Of a stretch of DNA of 64,000 bases, positions 53,123-64,000 are shown piece by piece. Each line of letters begins with the position of its first letter. The stretch's first letter is position 1. This DNA is from Bordetella genomosp. 1 (GTDB lineage: Bacteria; Pseudomonadota; Gammaproteobacteria; Burkholderiales; Burkholderiaceae_B), in assembly GCF_002261335.1 (NCBI RefSeq), contig NZ_NEVL01000003.1, forward strand, positions 1,240,001 through 1,304,000, in the 5' to 3' direction. The notes under the pieces were generated by a model that did not search any database, had not been told where the DNA came from, and saw nothing but the letters and a program-made list of their open reading frames with translations. Both the position numbers and the translations under genes were made by a program.

Positions 53123-55147
53123 TCAGGCGCCGTCCAGCAGCACGCGGTTCTTCAGGGCGGTGAGCGCGTCGCGCGCGGCCGCGGCCTGCTCGAACTCCAG
53201 GTTGCGCGCATGGTCCATCATGAGCTTCTCGAGTCGCTTGATTTCGCGCGCCAGGGCCTTCTCGTCGGTCAGCAGCGCGGCGGGCACGGCATCCTCGAGC
53301 ATGTCGTGGCTCGCCGGCGCCACCACCCCGTCGATCAGCTCGCGCACCGCCTTGTTCACGCCGCGCGCCGTGATGCCGTGGTCGGTGTTGTGCTGGATCT
53401 GCTTGGCGCGGCGCCGCTCGGTCTCGTCGATCGCGCGCCGCATCGAGTCGGTGATCCGATCGGCATACAGGATCGCGCGGCCGTTCAGGTTGCGCGCCGC
53501 CCGCCCGATGGTCTGGATCAGGCTGCGCTCCGACCGCAGGAAACCTTCCTTGTCGGCGTCCAGGATCGCCACCAGCGAGACCTCGGGAATGTCGAGGCCT
53601 TCGCGCAGCAGGTTGATCCCGACCAGCACGTCGAAGGTGCCGAGCCGCAGGTCGCGCAGGATCTCGACGCGCTCGACCGTGTCGATGTCGGAGTGCAGGT
53701 AGCGCACCTTCACGCCATGCTCGCTCAGGTAATCGGTGAGGTCTTCCGCCATGCGCTTGGTGAGCGTGGTGACCAGCACCCGCTCCTGCGCCTCCACGCG
53801 GATGCGGATCTCGCCCAGCAGGTCGTCGACCTGCGAATGGGCCGGCCGCACCTCCACGATCGGATCGACCAGGCCGGTGGGACGCACCACCTGCTCGACC
53901 ACGTTGTCGGCATGGGCCTGCTCGTAGGCCGCCGGGGTGGCGGACACGAACACGCACTGGCGCATGCGCGCCTCGAATTCCTCGAGCTGCAGCGGCCGGT
54001 TGTCGAGCGCCGAAGGCAGCCGGAAGCCGTATTGCACGAGGGTGTCCTTGCGCGCGCGGTCGCCGCGGAACATGCCGCCCAGCTGGCCGATCGTGACGTG
54101 GCTCTCGTCGATGAACATCAGCGCATCGGCCGGCAGGTAGTCGATCAGCGTGGGCGGCGGTTCGCCGGGCGCCGCGCCCGACAGATGGCGCGAGTAGTTT
54201 TCGATGCCCTTGCAGAAGCCCAGCTCCTGCAGCATCTCCAGGTCGAAGCGCGTGCGCTGCTCGAGCCGCTGCGCCTCCACCAGCTTGCCCTCGCGCGTGT
54301 AGAACGACAGCCGCTCGCGCAGCTCTTCCTTGATGGTTTCGATCGCACGCAGCACGGTCTCGCGCGGCGTCACATAGTGCGAGCCGGGATACACCGTGAA
54401 GCGCGGCACCTTCTGCCGCACCTTGCCGGTGAGCGGATCGAACAGTTCCAGCGTTTCGATCTCGTCGTCGAACAGCGTCACGCGCAGCGCAAGCTCGGGG
54501 CTTTCGGCCGGGAACACATCGATGGTCTCGCCGCGCACGCGGAACGCGCCGCGGGTGAAGTCGGCGTCGTTGCGCGTGTATTGCATCGCCACCAGGCGCG
54601 CGAGCACCTCGCGGCGCGAGACGCGGTCGCCGGCACGCAGGATCAGCACCATGGCGTGATAGTCGCCGGGATTGCCGATACCGTAGATGCACGAGACCGT
54701 GCCCACGATCACCGTGTCGCGCCGCTCGAGCAGGCTCTTGGTGGCCGACAGGCGCATCTGCTCGATGTGCTCGTTGATCGACGAGTCCTTCTCGATGAAG
54801 AGATCGCGCGTCGGCACGTAGGCTTCGGGCTGATAGTAGTCGTAGTAGGAAACGAAATACTCGACGGCGTTCTTCGGAAAGAACTCGCGCATTTCGGCAT
54901 AGAGCTGCGCGGCCAGGGTCTTGTTGGGCGCGAGCACGAGCGCCGGCCGACCCAGCCGGGCAATCACGTTGGCCATGGTGTAGGTCTTGCCAGAGCCCGT
55001 GACGCCCAGCAGCGTCTGATACATGAGCCCGTCTTCGATTCCCTGCGCCAGCCCCGCGATCGCCGTGGGCTGGTCGCCCGCCGGCGGATACGGCTGATAG
55101 AGCTGGAAGGGACTGTTGGGGAATTCGACGTATCCAGGAGCGGTCAT
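53123..55147 (-). CDS. uvrB: Excinuclease ABC subunit B
   Basis: The 674-aa damage-verification helicase of nucleotide excision repair. The Walker A motif is GVTGSGKT (48-55), the beta-hairpin [12 protein letters not shown] (about 101-112) locks damaged DNA, and helicase motifs include [11 protein letters not shown] and QTIGRAARN. The C-terminal UVR motif that binds UvrC is in [26 protein letters not shown]. coli UvrB has 673 aa. No LexA box is evident upstream, so SOS control is not supported here. Confidence 0.98.
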   Translation of the reverse strand: MTAPGYVEFPNSPFQLYQPYPPAGDQPTAIAGLAQGIEDGLMYQTLLGVTGSGKTYTMANVIARLGRPALVLAPNKTLAAQLYAEMREFFPKNAVEYFVSYYDYYQPEAYVPTRDLFIEKDSSINEHIEQMRLSATKSLLERRDTVIVGTVSCIYGIGNPGDYHAMVLILRAGDRVSRREVLARLVAMQYTRNDADFTRGAFRVRGETIDVFPAESPELALRVTLFDDEIETLELFDPLTGKVRQKVPRFTVYPGSHYVTPRETVLRAIETIKEELRERLSFYTREGKLVEAQRLEQRTRFDLEMLQELGFCKGIENYSRHLSGAAPGEPPPTLIDYLPADALMFIDESHVTIGQLGGMFRGDRARKDTLVQYGFRLPSALDNRPLQLEEFEARMRQCVFVSATPAAYEQAHADNVVEQVVRPTGLVDPIVEVRPAHSQVDDLLGEIRIRVEAQERVLVTTLTKRMAEDLTDYLSEHGVKVRYLHSDIDTVERVEILRDLRLGTFDVLVGINLLREGLDIPEVSLVAILDADKEGFLRSERSLIQTIGRAARNLNGRAILYADRITDSMRRAIDETERRRAKQIQHNTDHGITARGVNKAVRELIDGVVAPASHDMLEDAVPAALLTDEKALAREIKRLEKLMMDHARNLEFEQAAAARDALTALKNRVLLDGA

Positions 55148-55225
55148 GCTAGACTGTCCTACAGGGTAAACCCCCCATTATCCATAGCACCTCGGTGTGC
55201 GTCCATCTCACTCTTCCCCTGTCCC

Positions 55226-56428
55226 ATGAGCACCCTTTTCGATTCCGTCGAACTCGCGCCGCGCGACCCCATTCTTGGCCTGAACGAGCAGTACAACGCT
55301 GACACTCGCCCCGGTAAAGTCAACCTCGGCGTGGGCGTGTACTACGACGACGAGGGACGCATCCCGCTGCTCGGCGCCGTCCGCAAGGCCGAAATGGCCC
55401 GCATCGAAGCCGCCGCCGCCCGCGGTTACCTGCCGATCGAAGGGATCGCCGGTTACAACAAGGGTGCGCAGGCGCTGCTGCTGGGCAACGACTCCAAGCT
55501 GGCCGCCGAAGGCCGCGTCCTGACCACCCAGGCCCTGGGCGGCACCGGCGCGCTGAAGATCGGCGCCGACTTCCTGCGCCAGCTGCTGCCGCAGTCGAAG
55601 GTCCTGATCAGCGATCCCAGCTGGGAAAACCACCGCGCCCTGTTCGAGCGCGCCGGTTTCACCGTGGGCACCTACCCCTACTACGACGCCGCCACCCGCG
55701 GCCTGAACTTCGACGCGATGCTCGCCGGCCTGCAGGCTGCGCCCGAGCAGACCATCGTCGTGCTGCACGCGTGCTGCCACAACCCGACCGGCGTGGATCC
55801 CACGGCCGAGCAATGGAAGCAGATCGCCGACGTCGTCAAGGCGCGCAATCTGGTGCCGTTCCTCGACATCGCCTACCAGGGCTTCGGCGAAGACCTGGAG
55901 CAGGACGCGTCGGTCGTGCGCATGTTCGCCGACCTCGGCCTGACCATGTTCGTGAGCTCGTCGTTCTCGAAGTCGTTCTCGCTGTATGGCGAGCGCGTCG
56001 GCGCCCTCACCGTGATCGCCGGCAACAAGGACGAAGCCACCCGCGTGCTGAGCCAGCTCAAGCGCGTGATCCGCACCAACTACTCCAACCCGCCGACCCA
56101 CGGCGGCACGGTGGTCTCGACCGTGCTGAACACGCCCGAGCTGCTCGAAGAGTGGAAGCAGGAGCTGGCCGGCATGCGCGACCGCATCCGTTCGATGCGC
56201 AAGCAACTGGTCGAGAAGATCAAGGAAGCCGGCGCGACCCAGGACTTCAGCTTCGTGCTGCAGCAGCGCGGCATGTTCTCGTACTCGGGCCTGACCTCGG
56301 CCCAGGTCGACCGTCTGCGCGAAGAACACGGCGTGTACGCCGTGTCCAGCGGCCGCATCTGCGTGGCTGCCCTTAACAGCCGCAACATCGACGTCGTGGC
56401 CCGCGCCATCGCCGCCGTGCTGAAGTGA
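55226..56428 (+). CDS. tyrB: Aromatic amino acid aminotransferase (TyrB/AspC family)
   Basis: A 400-aa class I aminotransferase that transfers amino groups between aromatic amino acids or aspartate and 2-oxoglutarate. The PLP lysine is Lys249 in [14 protein letters not shown], substrate carboxylate-binding Arg377 is in SSGRICVAA, and [10 protein letters not shown] and [15 protein letters not shown] are conserved. TyrB versus AspC cannot be separated by eye. The gene diverges from uvrB with a 78-bp gap. It could supply arylpyruvates, the substrate class of the distant iorAB. Confidence 0.93.
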   Translation: MSTLFDSVELAPRDPILGLNEQYNADTRPGKVNLGVGVYYDDEGRIPLLGAVRKAEMARIEAAAARGYLPIEGIAGYNKGAQALLLGNDSKLAAEGRVLTTQALGGTGALKIGADFLRQLLPQSKVLISDPSWENHRALFERAGFTVGTYPYYDAATRGLNFDAMLAGLQAAPEQTIVVLHACCHNPTGVDPTAEQWKQIADVVKARNLVPFLDIAYQGFGEDLEQDASVVRMFADLGLTMFVSSSFSKSFSLYGERVGALTVIAGNKDEATRVLSQLKRVIRTNYSNPPTHGGTVVSTVLNTPELLEEWKQELAGMRDRIRSMRKQLVEKIKEAGATQDFSFVLQQRGMFSYSGLTSAQVDRLREEHGVYAVSSGRICVAALNSRNIDVVARAIAAVLK

Positions 56429-56471
56429 TCCGGCGCGGGCGCCCTGCCCGCACCGCTCCCCGGCAAGCCAG

Positions 56472-56499
56472 AAAGCCCACCGCCCGCGGTGGGCTTTTT
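56472..56499 (+). terminator. Terminator behind tyrB
   Basis: An 11-bp stem, AAAGCCCACCG (56472-56482) with its complement at 56487-56497, loop CCCG and a T5 tail. Confidence 0.95.
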
Positions 56500-56565
56500 G
56501 CTGGGGTCGATCCGGACCCTCCCGGGCCCGGTCCTCCCTATTTCACGCTACGGTCACGATCAGAG

Positions 56566-56613
56566 TTGCATTTTTCGGCTTCGTCCCCCACAATCGCCTG
56601 TATATACATACAG
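56566..56613 (+). promoter_or_regulatory. lexA promoter with a consensus SOS box
   Basis: TTGCAT (56566-56571) and CACAAT (56589-56594) have a 17-bp spacer. The 16-bp box CTGT-ATATACAT-ACAG (56598-56613) fits the LexA consensus perfectly and covers the predicted start point near 56601. This gives autorepression that is lifted by RecA-induced cleavage. Confidence 0.95.
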
Positions 56614-56636
56614 TCCGCATTCGGCGGATCATTGCC

Positions 56637-57293
56637 ATGGCCACGAAACTCACGGAACGCCAGCAGGAAATCCTCAACCTCATCCGGCAAACCGTCGCGC
56701 GCACCGGATTCCCGCCCACGCGGGCCGAGATCGCCCAGGCGCTCGGCTTCCGCTCGCCCAATGCCGCCGAGGATCACCTGAAGGCACTGGCGCGCAAGGG
56801 CGCGATCGAGCTCACGGCCGGCGCCTCGCGCGGCATCCGCCTGAAGGATGCCGAGCCCGATGGCGCCGCCAGCCAGTCGCTGCTGCCGATCCCCGCCCTG
56901 GCGCAGCTGCTGCTGCCGCTGGTGGGCCGCGTGGCCGCCGGCAGCCCCATCCTGGCCGCCGAACACGTCGAACGCGAAGTGGGCGTGGATCCCGGTCTGT
57001 TTGCACAGCAGCCCGACTACCTGCTCAAGGTGCGCGGCATGTCGATGCGCGATGTCGGCATCCTCGAAGGCGACCTGCTCGCCGTAAAGCGCGCCGCCGA
57101 GGCCCGCAACGGCCAGATCGTGGTCGCCCGCATCGGCGACGAGGTCACCGTCAAGCGCCTGCAGCGCCAGAATGGCCGCATCGAGCTGCTGCCCGAAAAT
57201 CCCGATTTCAGCCCCATCGTGGTCGGCCGCGACGAGGATTTCGCGCTGGAGGGCATCGCGGTGGGCCTGATCCGCACGCAGGCCCTGCACTGA
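56637..57293 (+). CDS. lexA: SOS response repressor LexA
   Basis: A 218-aa self-cleaving repressor. The N-terminal winged helix (1-70) has [14 protein letters not shown] and [26 protein letters not shown]. The autocleavage site is Ala101-Gly102 in VGRVAAGSP, with the catalytic Ser136 ([10 protein letters not shown]) and Lys173 (VTVKRL). It is longer than E. coli LexA (202) because of a loop at about 70-90 and a few C-terminal residues. A perfect LexA box lies 23 bp upstream of its ATG. Confidence 0.98.
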   Translation: MATKLTERQQEILNLIRQTVARTGFPPTRAEIAQALGFRSPNAAEDHLKALARKGAIELTAGASRGIRLKDAEPDGAASQSLLPIPALAQLLLPLVGRVAAGSPILAAEHVEREVGVDPGLFAQQPDYLLKVRGMSMRDVGILEGDLLAVKRAAEARNGQIVVARIGDEVTVKRLQRQNGRIELLPENPDFSPIVVGRDEDFALEGIAVGLIRTQALH

Positions 57294-57352
57294 GGTCCTG
57301 CATTGAGGGTCGTGCACTGAGGCCCCTCTACCGAGCCTCGCAGCCCGCATCG

Positions 57353-57381
57353 AAAGAGCCCGCGCAAGCGGGCTTTTCTTC
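57353..57381 (+). terminator. Terminator behind lexA
   Basis: Stem AGCCCGC (57357-57363) with GCGGGCT (57368-57374), loop GCAA, and TTTCTTC after it. Confidence 0.9.
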
Positions 57382-57516
57382 GCCCCCTCGTCGCTCGCCC
57401 ATCGGCATGCCGCGCTCCACAGGTTGCGGTCGCAACGGATTCGTTTTTGAACGAACCAGCTTTCGTGGCCTGGGCGGGCGCGGTGCCGCAACGCCGCCCG
57501 GACCGCGCGCCGGGCC

Positions 57517-58539
57517 TCAGGCGGCCCGCCCTCCCGCCGCCAGCAGCGCATCACGCCGGGCCCGCACGCCCGGCCAGGCGGCCTCGGCGTTCACCGCCAG
57601 CGCGGGCAATTCGCCGCGCAGCAGCAGGGCCTCGAGGCTGTCGAGGGCGCTCAGGCCGTTGCGCAGATTGGCGTCGGCGGTGTGGCCCGCCAGATGCGGC
57701 GATACCAGTACGTTCGGCAGCGCGAGCAACGGATGCCCGGGCGGCAGGCGCCGCTCCTGCACCACGTCCAGCGCGGCGCCGGCGATGGCGCCCGCGCGCA
57801 GGCGCGCGATCAGCGCCTCCTGGTCCACCACCTCGCCGCGCGATATGTTCACCAGCCAGGCGTCCGGCCGCATGGCGTCCAGGAAGCCCGCATCGACCAG
57901 GCCGCGCGTCTGCGGCGTGAGCGCCACGCAGGGCAGCACGAAATGGCACCCGCGGGCGATCTCGTCGCGCGAGGCCGGCCGCGCCCAGTCGGGCAGCCGC
58001 GCCGGATCGCGCGTGTGCACCCACACCTCCATGCCGAAGCCGTGGTGCAGGATGGCCGCCAACGCCGCCGCGATGGCGCCATAGCCCAGGATGCCGGCGC
58101 GCCGTCCGCCCAACTCGACGGGCAGGCCGGAGTGCCGCCGCCGCGTGGCGTCCCAGCCCTCGCTGCGCAGATCCGCATCCACGCGGTGCTGCGCGCGCGC
58201 CAGCATCAGCATGCGCGTGATCGCGAACTCGGCCACGCTGCGGGCATTGCCGCCCGGCACGTTGGTGACCAGCACCTGATGCTGCGCGCACGCCTGCATC
58301 GGCACCACGTCCAGCCCCACGCCGTGGCGCGCCACCATGAGCAGCCCGGGCGCGTGCTCGCACAGGTCGTGCGGCAGGTCGTCGCGCGCGATCACGGCAT
58401 GCGCGTCGCGCAGCAGCCCCCGCAAGGTGTCCGCGTCCGGCTCGGGCGCCACGCGGAAGTCGAAGCGCGACGCCGCGCGCGCCATCGCCTCGGGCGACAG
58501 CGCGCGCGTGCTCACCACCACAAAACGTCCTTCTTTCAC
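57517..58539 (-). CDS. D-2-hydroxyacid dehydrogenase (phosphoglycerate-dehydrogenase-like)
   Basis: A 340-aa NAD-dependent dehydrogenase. The start is a GTG at 58539, 6 bases after CAGGAG. The Rossmann motif reads AGILGYGAIAAAL; the usual GxGxxG has Ala in the last position. Catalytic Arg (VNISRGEVVD), Glu (DVVQERRLP) and His (SPHLAGHTADAN) are all present, and VARHGVGLDVVPMQAC and NVPGGNARSVAEFAI are typical of SerA/hydroxypyruvate reductase-like enzymes. The substrate is unknown. It lies 19 bp behind a Bug gene, so the pair may take up and oxidise a 2-hydroxy acid. Confidence 0.92.
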   Translation of the reverse strand: MKEGRFVVVSTRALSPEAMARAASRFDFRVAPEPDADTLRGLLRDAHAVIARDDLPHDLCEHAPGLLMVARHGVGLDVVPMQACAQHQVLVTNVPGGNARSVAEFAITRMLMLARAQHRVDADLRSEGWDATRRRHSGLPVELGGRRAGILGYGAIAAALAAILHHGFGMEVWVHTRDPARLPDWARPASRDEIARGCHFVLPCVALTPQTRGLVDAGFLDAMRPDAWLVNISRGEVVDQEALIARLRAGAIAGAALDVVQERRLPPGHPLLALPNVLVSPHLAGHTADANLRNGLSALDSLEALLLRGELPALAVNAEAAWPGVRARRDALLAAGGRAA

Positions 58540-58558
58540 TGCGTGCTCCTGCGCCGGT

Positions 58559-59623
58559 TCAATCGAGCGCCACGCCCAGCTGCTGCACGACCTTGCCCCA
58601 CTTGTCGGTCTCGGTGCGCACATACTCGGCGAACTGCTGCGGCGTGCCGCCCATGGCCTCGGCGCCTTCGTTCTGCAGCTTCTGCTTGATCTCGGGCCGC
58701 GCCAGCACCTCGTTCACGTCGGCGTTGATGCGCGCGATCACCTCATCCGGCGTGCCCTTGGGCGCGAAGTAGCCGAACCACGAACCCAGCGCGAACTCCG
58801 GATAGCCGCTCTCGGCCACGGTGGGCACGTTGGGCAGGCTGGGCGAGCGCCGCTGCGTCGAGACCGCGATCGGCACCAGCGCGCCGGAACGGATGTGCCC
58901 CATGACCGAGGGAATCGTGGCGAACATGAACTGCACGCGCCCGCCCAGCAGGTCATTGAGCGCATCGGCGCCCTTGTAGGGGATGTGCGTGACCTGCACG
59001 CCGGCCTGCTGCGCGAAGGTGGCACACGACAGGTGGGCCGCGGTGCCCACGCCGGTCGAGGCGCAGTTGAAGCTGTTGGGCTTGTCCTTCATGAGCTTCA
59101 CCAGCTCGGGCAGCGTCTTGACCTTGCTCGACGGATGCACCACCAGCACATTGGGCACGTCGGCCACCAGCACCACGGGCTTGAGGTCTTTCTGCGGATC
59201 GAACGGCAGCTTGCGGTAGAGCGACGGATTCACCGCGATGGGGCCGATCGAGTTGATCAGCAGCGTGTAGCCGTCGGGCGCTGAGTTGACCACGGCCTGC
59301 GTGCCGATGTTGCCGCTCGCGCCGGGCTTGTTCTCCACCACCACCGACTGCTTCCAGCGCTGCGTCAGCGAGGCGCCGATCTCGCGCGCCAGGATGTCCG
59401 TCGTGCCGCCGGCCGAGAAGGCCACCACCACCGACACCGGCTTCTGCGGCCAGTCCGGCGACGCCGCGCCGGCCGCTCCGCCGGCCATCAGGCACACGGC
59501 GCCGGCGGCCACCGCCGCCCTGCCCCGTGCCGCCCATCCGCGACGCGCCAGCGCGCCCCCGCTCGAGAAATGCCCGGCCTCGTCCGGGCGGCCCATGCGG
59601 GCAGCCTGCCATACCGAATCCAT
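58559..59623 (-). CDS. Bug/TctC-family periplasmic substrate-binding protein
   Basis: A 354-aa receptor; the ATG at 59623 follows GGGAGACAGGCA. The N-terminal extension is long (about 52 residues to the AGAA cleavage region). The mature chain begins [29 protein letters not shown], with [29 protein letters not shown] and [22 protein letters not shown]. It heads a two-gene leftward operon with the dehydrogenase. An inverted repeat 90 bp upstream is a candidate operator. Confidence 0.92.
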   Translation of the reverse strand: MDSVWQAARMGRPDEAGHFSSGGALARRGWAARGRAAVAAGAVCLMAGGAAGAASPDWPQKPVSVVVAFSAGGTTDILAREIGASLTQRWKQSVVVENKPGASGNIGTQAVVNSAPDGYTLLINSIGPIAVNPSLYRKLPFDPQKDLKPVVLVADVPNVLVVHPSSKVKTLPELVKLMKDKPNSFNCASTGVGTAAHLSCATFAQQAGVQVTHIPYKGADALNDLLGGRVQFMFATIPSVMGHIRSGALVPIAVSTQRRSPSLPNVPTVAESGYPEFALGSWFGYFAPKGTPDEVIARINADVNEVLARPEIKQKLQNEGAEAMGGTPQQFAEYVRTETDKWGKVVQQLGVALD

Positions 59624-59712
59624 TGCCTGTCTCCCTTTTTGGTCTATGGTCGTCCGTCTGCGCGTCGACCTGAAGCCATACTAGAGAGCCGGGCGCCACC
59701 CCTGCTTGAATT

Positions 59713-59735
59713 AATGGAAACGCCGCTATTCCATT
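59713..59735. promoter_or_regulatory. Candidate operator upstream of the Bug/dehydrogenase operon
   Basis: AATGGAA (59713-59719) and TTCCATT (59729-59735) are exact inverted repeats around a 9-bp centre in a locally AT-rich patch, 90 bp upstream of the Bug ATG. The TGGAA half-sites recall IclR-family operators, but no regulator gene is adjacent. Confidence 0.5.
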
Positions 59736-59763
59736 TGGACGAGGGAGCCGGCGCCGCGCGTCC

Positions 59764-59793
59764 AAAAAAAACCGCCCGAACGCGTCGGGCGGT
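59764..59793 (-). terminator. Terminator of lon
   Basis: Stem ACCGCCCGA (59793-59785 read leftward) with its complement at 59779-59771, a 5-base loop and a T7 tail. It lies 28 bp after the lon stop. Confidence 0.95.
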
Positions 59794-59820
59794 CTTGTCG
59801 TGCGGCGCGGGCCGCCGGTG

Positions 59821-62259
59821 TCAGTGCTTGATCACCGGGTCGGTCGAACCGGACTCGACGGGCTTGGCCACCAGCGGTTCCTTGGCGGCTTCTTCCTCGG
59901 CGAGCGGCTCGGGCTGGCGCTCGAGCGCCAGTTCCAGCACCTTGTCGATCCAGCGGACCGGCACGATTTCCAGGAAGTTTTTCACGTTGTCCGGAATCTC
60001 GGCGAGATCCTTCACGTTTTCTTCCGGGATCAGCACGGTCTTGATACCGCCACGATGCGCGGCCAGCAGCTTTTCCTTCAGGCCGCCGATCGGCAGCACT
60101 TCACCACGCAGCGTGATCTCGCCGGTCATGGCGACATCGGCGCGCACCGGAATGCGCGACAGTGCCGAGACCATGGCGGTCGTGATCGCGATACCGGCAG
60201 ACGGGCCATCCTTGGGGGTGGCGCCTTCCGGCACGTGCACGTGCATGTCGTGCTTCTCGAACACGCTGTCGGCAAAGCCGAGGCGGCGAGCGCGCGAACG
60301 CACCACGGTACGCGCGGCCTCGACCGATTCCTTCATGACGTCGCCGAGCGAACCGGTGCGCTGGATGACGCCCTTGCCGGGCATGTCCGCCACTTCGATG
60401 GTCAGCAGATCGCCGCCCACCTCGGTCCAGGCCAGACCGGTCACCTGACCGACCTGGTTTTCCTTTTCGGCCATGCCGAAGGTGTAGCGACGCACGCCGA
60501 GGTAGTCGTTGAGGTTGTCGGCATTGACGGTCACGGGACCATCGCCACGCACCTCGCCCTTGTCCTTTTCGGTCAGGAGCTTCTTGACCACCTTGCGGCA
60601 GATCTTGCCGACTTCGCGCTCGAGCGCACGCACACCCGCTTCGCGGGTGTAGTAGCGCACGATGTCCTGCAGCGCGCTTTCCTCGACGGTGAGCTCATCC
60701 TCGCGCAAGCCGTTGTTCTTCATCAGCTTGGGCAGCAGGTGATCGCGGCCGATGTGGATCTTTTCCTCTTCGGTGTAACCCGACAGGCGGATCACTTCCA
60801 TGCGGTCGAGCAGCGCCGGCGGAATGTTCAGCGTGTTGCTGGTCGCCACGAACATCACATCCGACAGGTCGAAGTCGACCTCGATGTAGTGATCCTGGAA
60901 GGTGTGGTTCTGTTCGGGGTCGAGCACCTCGAGCAGCGCCGACGAAGGATCGCCACGGAAGTCCTGGCCCAGCTTGTCGATCTCGTCGAGCAGGAACAGC
61001 GGGTTGCGCACGGCGACCTTGGTCATGTTCTGCACGATCTTGCCCGGCATGGAGCCGATGTAGGTGCGACGGTGGCCACGGATCTCGGCCTCGTCACGCA
61101 CGCCACCCAGCGCCATGCGCACGAACTTGCGGTTCGTGGCCTTGGCGATCGACTGGCCGAGCGAGGTCTTGCCCACGCCCGGAGGGCCGACCAGGCACAG
61201 GATCGGCGCCTTGACCTTGTCGACGCGCTGCTGCACCGCGAGATACTCGAGGATGCGTTCCTTGACCTTCTCGAGACCGTAGTGGTCGTCGTCCAGCACC
61301 TTCTCGGCGTTGGCCAGCGAGTTGTTGATCTTGCTCTTCTTCTTCCAGGGAAGATTGATGAGCGTGTCGATGTAGTTGCGCACGACCGTGGCTTCGGCCG
61401 ACATGGGCGACATCAGCTTGAGCTTCTTGAGCTCGGCGTCGGCCTTCTTGCGCGCTTCCTTGGGCATGTGCGCGGCGACGATCTTTTTCTCGAGTTCCTC
61501 GATGTCGGCGCCTTCTTCGCCCTCGCCCAGTTCCTTCTGGATGGCCTTGACCTGTTCGTTCAGGTAGTAGTCGCGCTGGCTCTTCTCCATCTGCTTCTTG
61601 ACGCGGCCGCGGATGCGCTTCTCGACCTGGAGAATGTCGATCTCGGTTTCGAGCTGCGTGAGCAGGCCTTCGAGACGCTCGGAGGTCGGGATGATCTCGA
61701 GCATCTTCTGCTTCTGCTCGAGCTTGAGCGGCAGATGCGCGGCGATGGTGTCGGCCAGGCGGCCGGCGTCGTCGATACCGGCCAGCGAGGTCAGGATCTC
61801 GGGCGGGATCTTCTTGTTGAGCTTCACGTACTGCTCGAACTGGGCCACGATGGCACGGCGCAGGGCCTCCGTCTCGGAACCCTGGGTCGTGTCGGGCTCG
61901 ATCGGGGTGACCTGGCAGGTGAAGTGCGAATCGACGTCTTCGATGCTGTCGATGCGGGCGCGCTGGGTGCCCTCGACCAGCACCTTGACGGTACCGTCGG
62001 GCAGCTTGAGCATCTGGAGGATGCCGGCCACGCAGCCGATTTCATAGACGTCTTCGGGGGTCGGGTCATCCTTGCCGGCGGATTTCTGCGCCACCAGCAT
62101 GATGCTCTTGCCCGCTTCCATGGCCACCTCGAGCGCTCGGATCGAGCGGGGACGGCCCACGAACAGCGGGATGACCATATGGGGGAACACCACCACGTCT
62201 CGCAAAGGAAGCAGCGGGAGGTCGATCGGGTCGGAAGGCAGGGTCTGGCTAGCAGACAT
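59821..62259 (-). CDS. lon: ATP-dependent protease La
   Basis: An 812-aa cytosolic AAA+ protease that degrades misfolded and regulatory proteins. The N-terminal substrate domain starts [23 protein letters not shown]. The AAA+ module has Walker [10 protein letters not shown] and Walker [12 protein letters not shown]. The protease dyad is Ser687 in [10 protein letters not shown] and Lys730 in [13 protein letters not shown]-terminal Glu/Ala/Pro tail of about 30 residues exceeds that of E. coli Lon (784). A textbook heat-shock promoter lies upstream. Confidence 0.98.
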   Translation of the reverse strand: MSASQTLPSDPIDLPLLPLRDVVVFPHMVIPLFVGRPRSIRALEVAMEAGKSIMLVAQKSAGKDDPTPEDVYEIGCVAGILQMLKLPDGTVKVLVEGTQRARIDSIEDVDSHFTCQVTPIEPDTTQGSETEALRRAIVAQFEQYVKLNKKIPPEILTSLAGIDDAGRLADTIAAHLPLKLEQKQKMLEIIPTSERLEGLLTQLETEIDILQVEKRIRGRVKKQMEKSQRDYYLNEQVKAIQKELGEGEEGADIEELEKKIVAAHMPKEARKKADAELKKLKLMSPMSAEATVVRNYIDTLINLPWKKKSKINNSLANAEKVLDDDHYGLEKVKERILEYLAVQQRVDKVKAPILCLVGPPGVGKTSLGQSIAKATNRKFVRMALGGVRDEAEIRGHRRTYIGSMPGKIVQNMTKVAVRNPLFLLDEIDKLGQDFRGDPSSALLEVLDPEQNHTFQDHYIEVDFDLSDVMFVATSNTLNIPPALLDRMEVIRLSGYTEEEKIHIGRDHLLPKLMKNNGLREDELTVEESALQDIVRYYTREAGVRALEREVGKICRKVVKKLLTEKDKGEVRGDGPVTVNADNLNDYLGVRRYTFGMAEKENQVGQVTGLAWTEVGGDLLTIEVADMPGKGVIQRTGSLGDVMKESVEAARTVVRSRARRLGFADSVFEKHDMHVHVPEGATPKDGPSAGIAITTAMVSALSRIPVRADVAMTGEITLRGEVLPIGGLKEKLLAAHRGGIKTVLIPEENVKDLAEIPDNVKNFLEIVPVRWIDKVLELALERQPEPLAEEEAAKEPLVAKPVESGSTDPVIKH

Positions 62260-62343
62260 AGGTAGGTTCCTCGTGTGACTCGACGTTTTAGGGACAGGAA
62301 CACCCGCGGCTAGGCCAGCGGCTTTTCACGTCGGTTACGTCCG

Positions 62344-62371
62344 ATATGGGAACAATAGCCCAAAATTCAAG
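62344..62371 (-). promoter_or_regulatory. Heat-shock (sigma-32) promoter of lon
   Basis: Read leftward, CTTGAA (62371-62366), a 15-bp spacer and CCCATAT (62350-62344) match the sigma-32 consensus CTTGAA-N13-17-CCCATNT. The start is predicted near 62337, leaving a leader of about 78 nt to the lon ATG. lon belongs to the sigma-32 regulon in E. coli. Confidence 0.9.
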
Positions 62372-62400
62372 TGTGGGGCATCAAAGCCCTTTCTGAATGC

Positions 62401-62429
62401 AAAAAAACCCGTCAAAGACGGGTTTTTTT
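62401..62429. terminator. Strong terminator behind clpX
   Basis: A7-CCCGTC (62401-62413), loop AAA, GACGGG-T7 (62417-62429). The perfect stem has T-tracts on both strands. It separates clpX from the lon promoter. Confidence 0.95.
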
Positions 62430-62461
62430 GTCTTTCATTGCGCGTCACGCGGCTTCGACGC

Positions 62462-63760
<1,299 letters not shown>

Positions 63761-63786
63761 AAGTGTTTCGTATCTCTGGTGAGGAT

Positions 63787-63808
63787 GCCCGCCGCGCGAG
63801 CGGCGGGC
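63787..63808 (-). other. Intercistronic hairpin between clpP and clpX
   Basis: A 9-bp perfect GC stem (63787-63795 with 63800-63808), loop GCGA, no T-tract, 27 bases before the clpX ATG. It may affect processing or stability of a clpP-clpX transcript. Confidence 0.6.
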
Positions 63809-63874
63809 ACACATTCAACGCTTATCGAATCTGGCGGCAGTACAGGGGGCCTGACGGCCCTGGGAGACGTGTGT

Positions 63875-64000
63875 TTACACGTCGGCCCGGGAGGCCAGAA
63901 CCTTGTCTACCAGACCATACGATACCGCATCTGCGGCCGACATGAAGTTGTCACGCTCGGTGTCTACGGCGATGCGTTCCACGGGCTGGCCGGTGTTGTC
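63875..64000 (-). CDS. clpP: C-terminal end of ClpP, proteolytic subunit of ClpXP (cut by the window edge)
   Basis: Only the last 41 residues are in the window: [19 protein letters not shown], then [19 protein letters not shown] and TAA at 63877-63875. The [22 protein letters not shown] pattern is diagnostic of the ClpP C-terminus; the Asp in DTERD is the catalytic-triad aspartate. The order clpP-clpX-lon is the usual one. Confidence 0.95.
   Translation of the reverse strand, partial: DNTGQPVERIAVDTERDNFMSAADAVSYGLVDKVLASRADV

Noticed and set aside
55152-55164. CTGT-ccT-ACAG near the uvrB start as an SOS box
   Set aside because: The half-sites are only 3 bp apart; LexA needs 8. It is not a LexA site.

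Overview
The window is a very GC-rich chromosomal stretch from a betaproteobacterium of the family Alcaligenaceae, most likely Bordetella or a close relative such as Achromobacter. The evidence is the Bordetella-type poly-N-acetylglucosamine locus (pga/bpsABCD), four periplasmic binding proteins of the Bug/TctC family that is hugely expanded in Bordetella, an iscRSUA-hscBA-fdx-iscX cluster preceded by a low-molecular-weight phosphatase gene, and the clpP-clpX-lon order. I see no rRNA, tRNA, CRISPR array, transposase or prophage gene.

Layout, left part (1-31.7 kb, accessory and metabolic). The end of a probable hybrid sensor kinase is followed by a diguanylate cyclase gene and a gene for a degenerate adenylation-domain protein. 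Both converge on pgaDCBA, which is read leftward. PgaC/PgaD synthases are c-di-GMP-responsive in E. coli, so the cyclase may feed the polymer locus next door. Next come an azurin gene with a candidate FNR/ANR promoter and an MFS exporter. A long leftward block then carries iorA-iorB (indolepyruvate:ferredoxin oxidoreductase), an IclR regulator, and an enoyl-CoA hydratase/acyl-CoA ligase/Bug/crotonase operon. Two tandem LysR regulators, an enolase-superfamily enzyme and a Bug protein run rightward. After these are several unknown genes, a porin, an MHS-family transporter, a small alpha/beta-barrel protein and a further LysR regulator.

Middle (31.8-46.3 kb). This part holds a TatD-type nuclease with an in-frame 36-bp tandem duplication, lolD plus a single LolC/E/F permease gene, recJ, prfB with the programmed +1 frameshift, a short-chain dehydrogenase and lysS. 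A leftward envelope cassette follows (COG3014 lipoprotein, YcfL, LpoB, CsgG/LpoB-like protein). It is bracketed by two identical 42-bp terminator copies exactly 3,900 bp apart. A methylglyoxal synthase with two MGS-like halves lies beyond it.

Right part (46.5-64 kb, core housekeeping). The complete Isc iron-sulfur operon has candidate IscR sites upstream of iscR. Then come a tyrosine phosphatase, uvrB, an aromatic aminotransferase, lexA with a textbook SOS box, a Bug/2-hydroxyacid-dehydrogenase pair, lon with a textbook heat-shock (sigma-32) promoter, clpX and the end of clpP. The strongest candidates for something not described are the pseudo-adenylation protein beside the cyclase and PNAG locus, and the repeat-bracketed LpoB/CsgG-like cassette.
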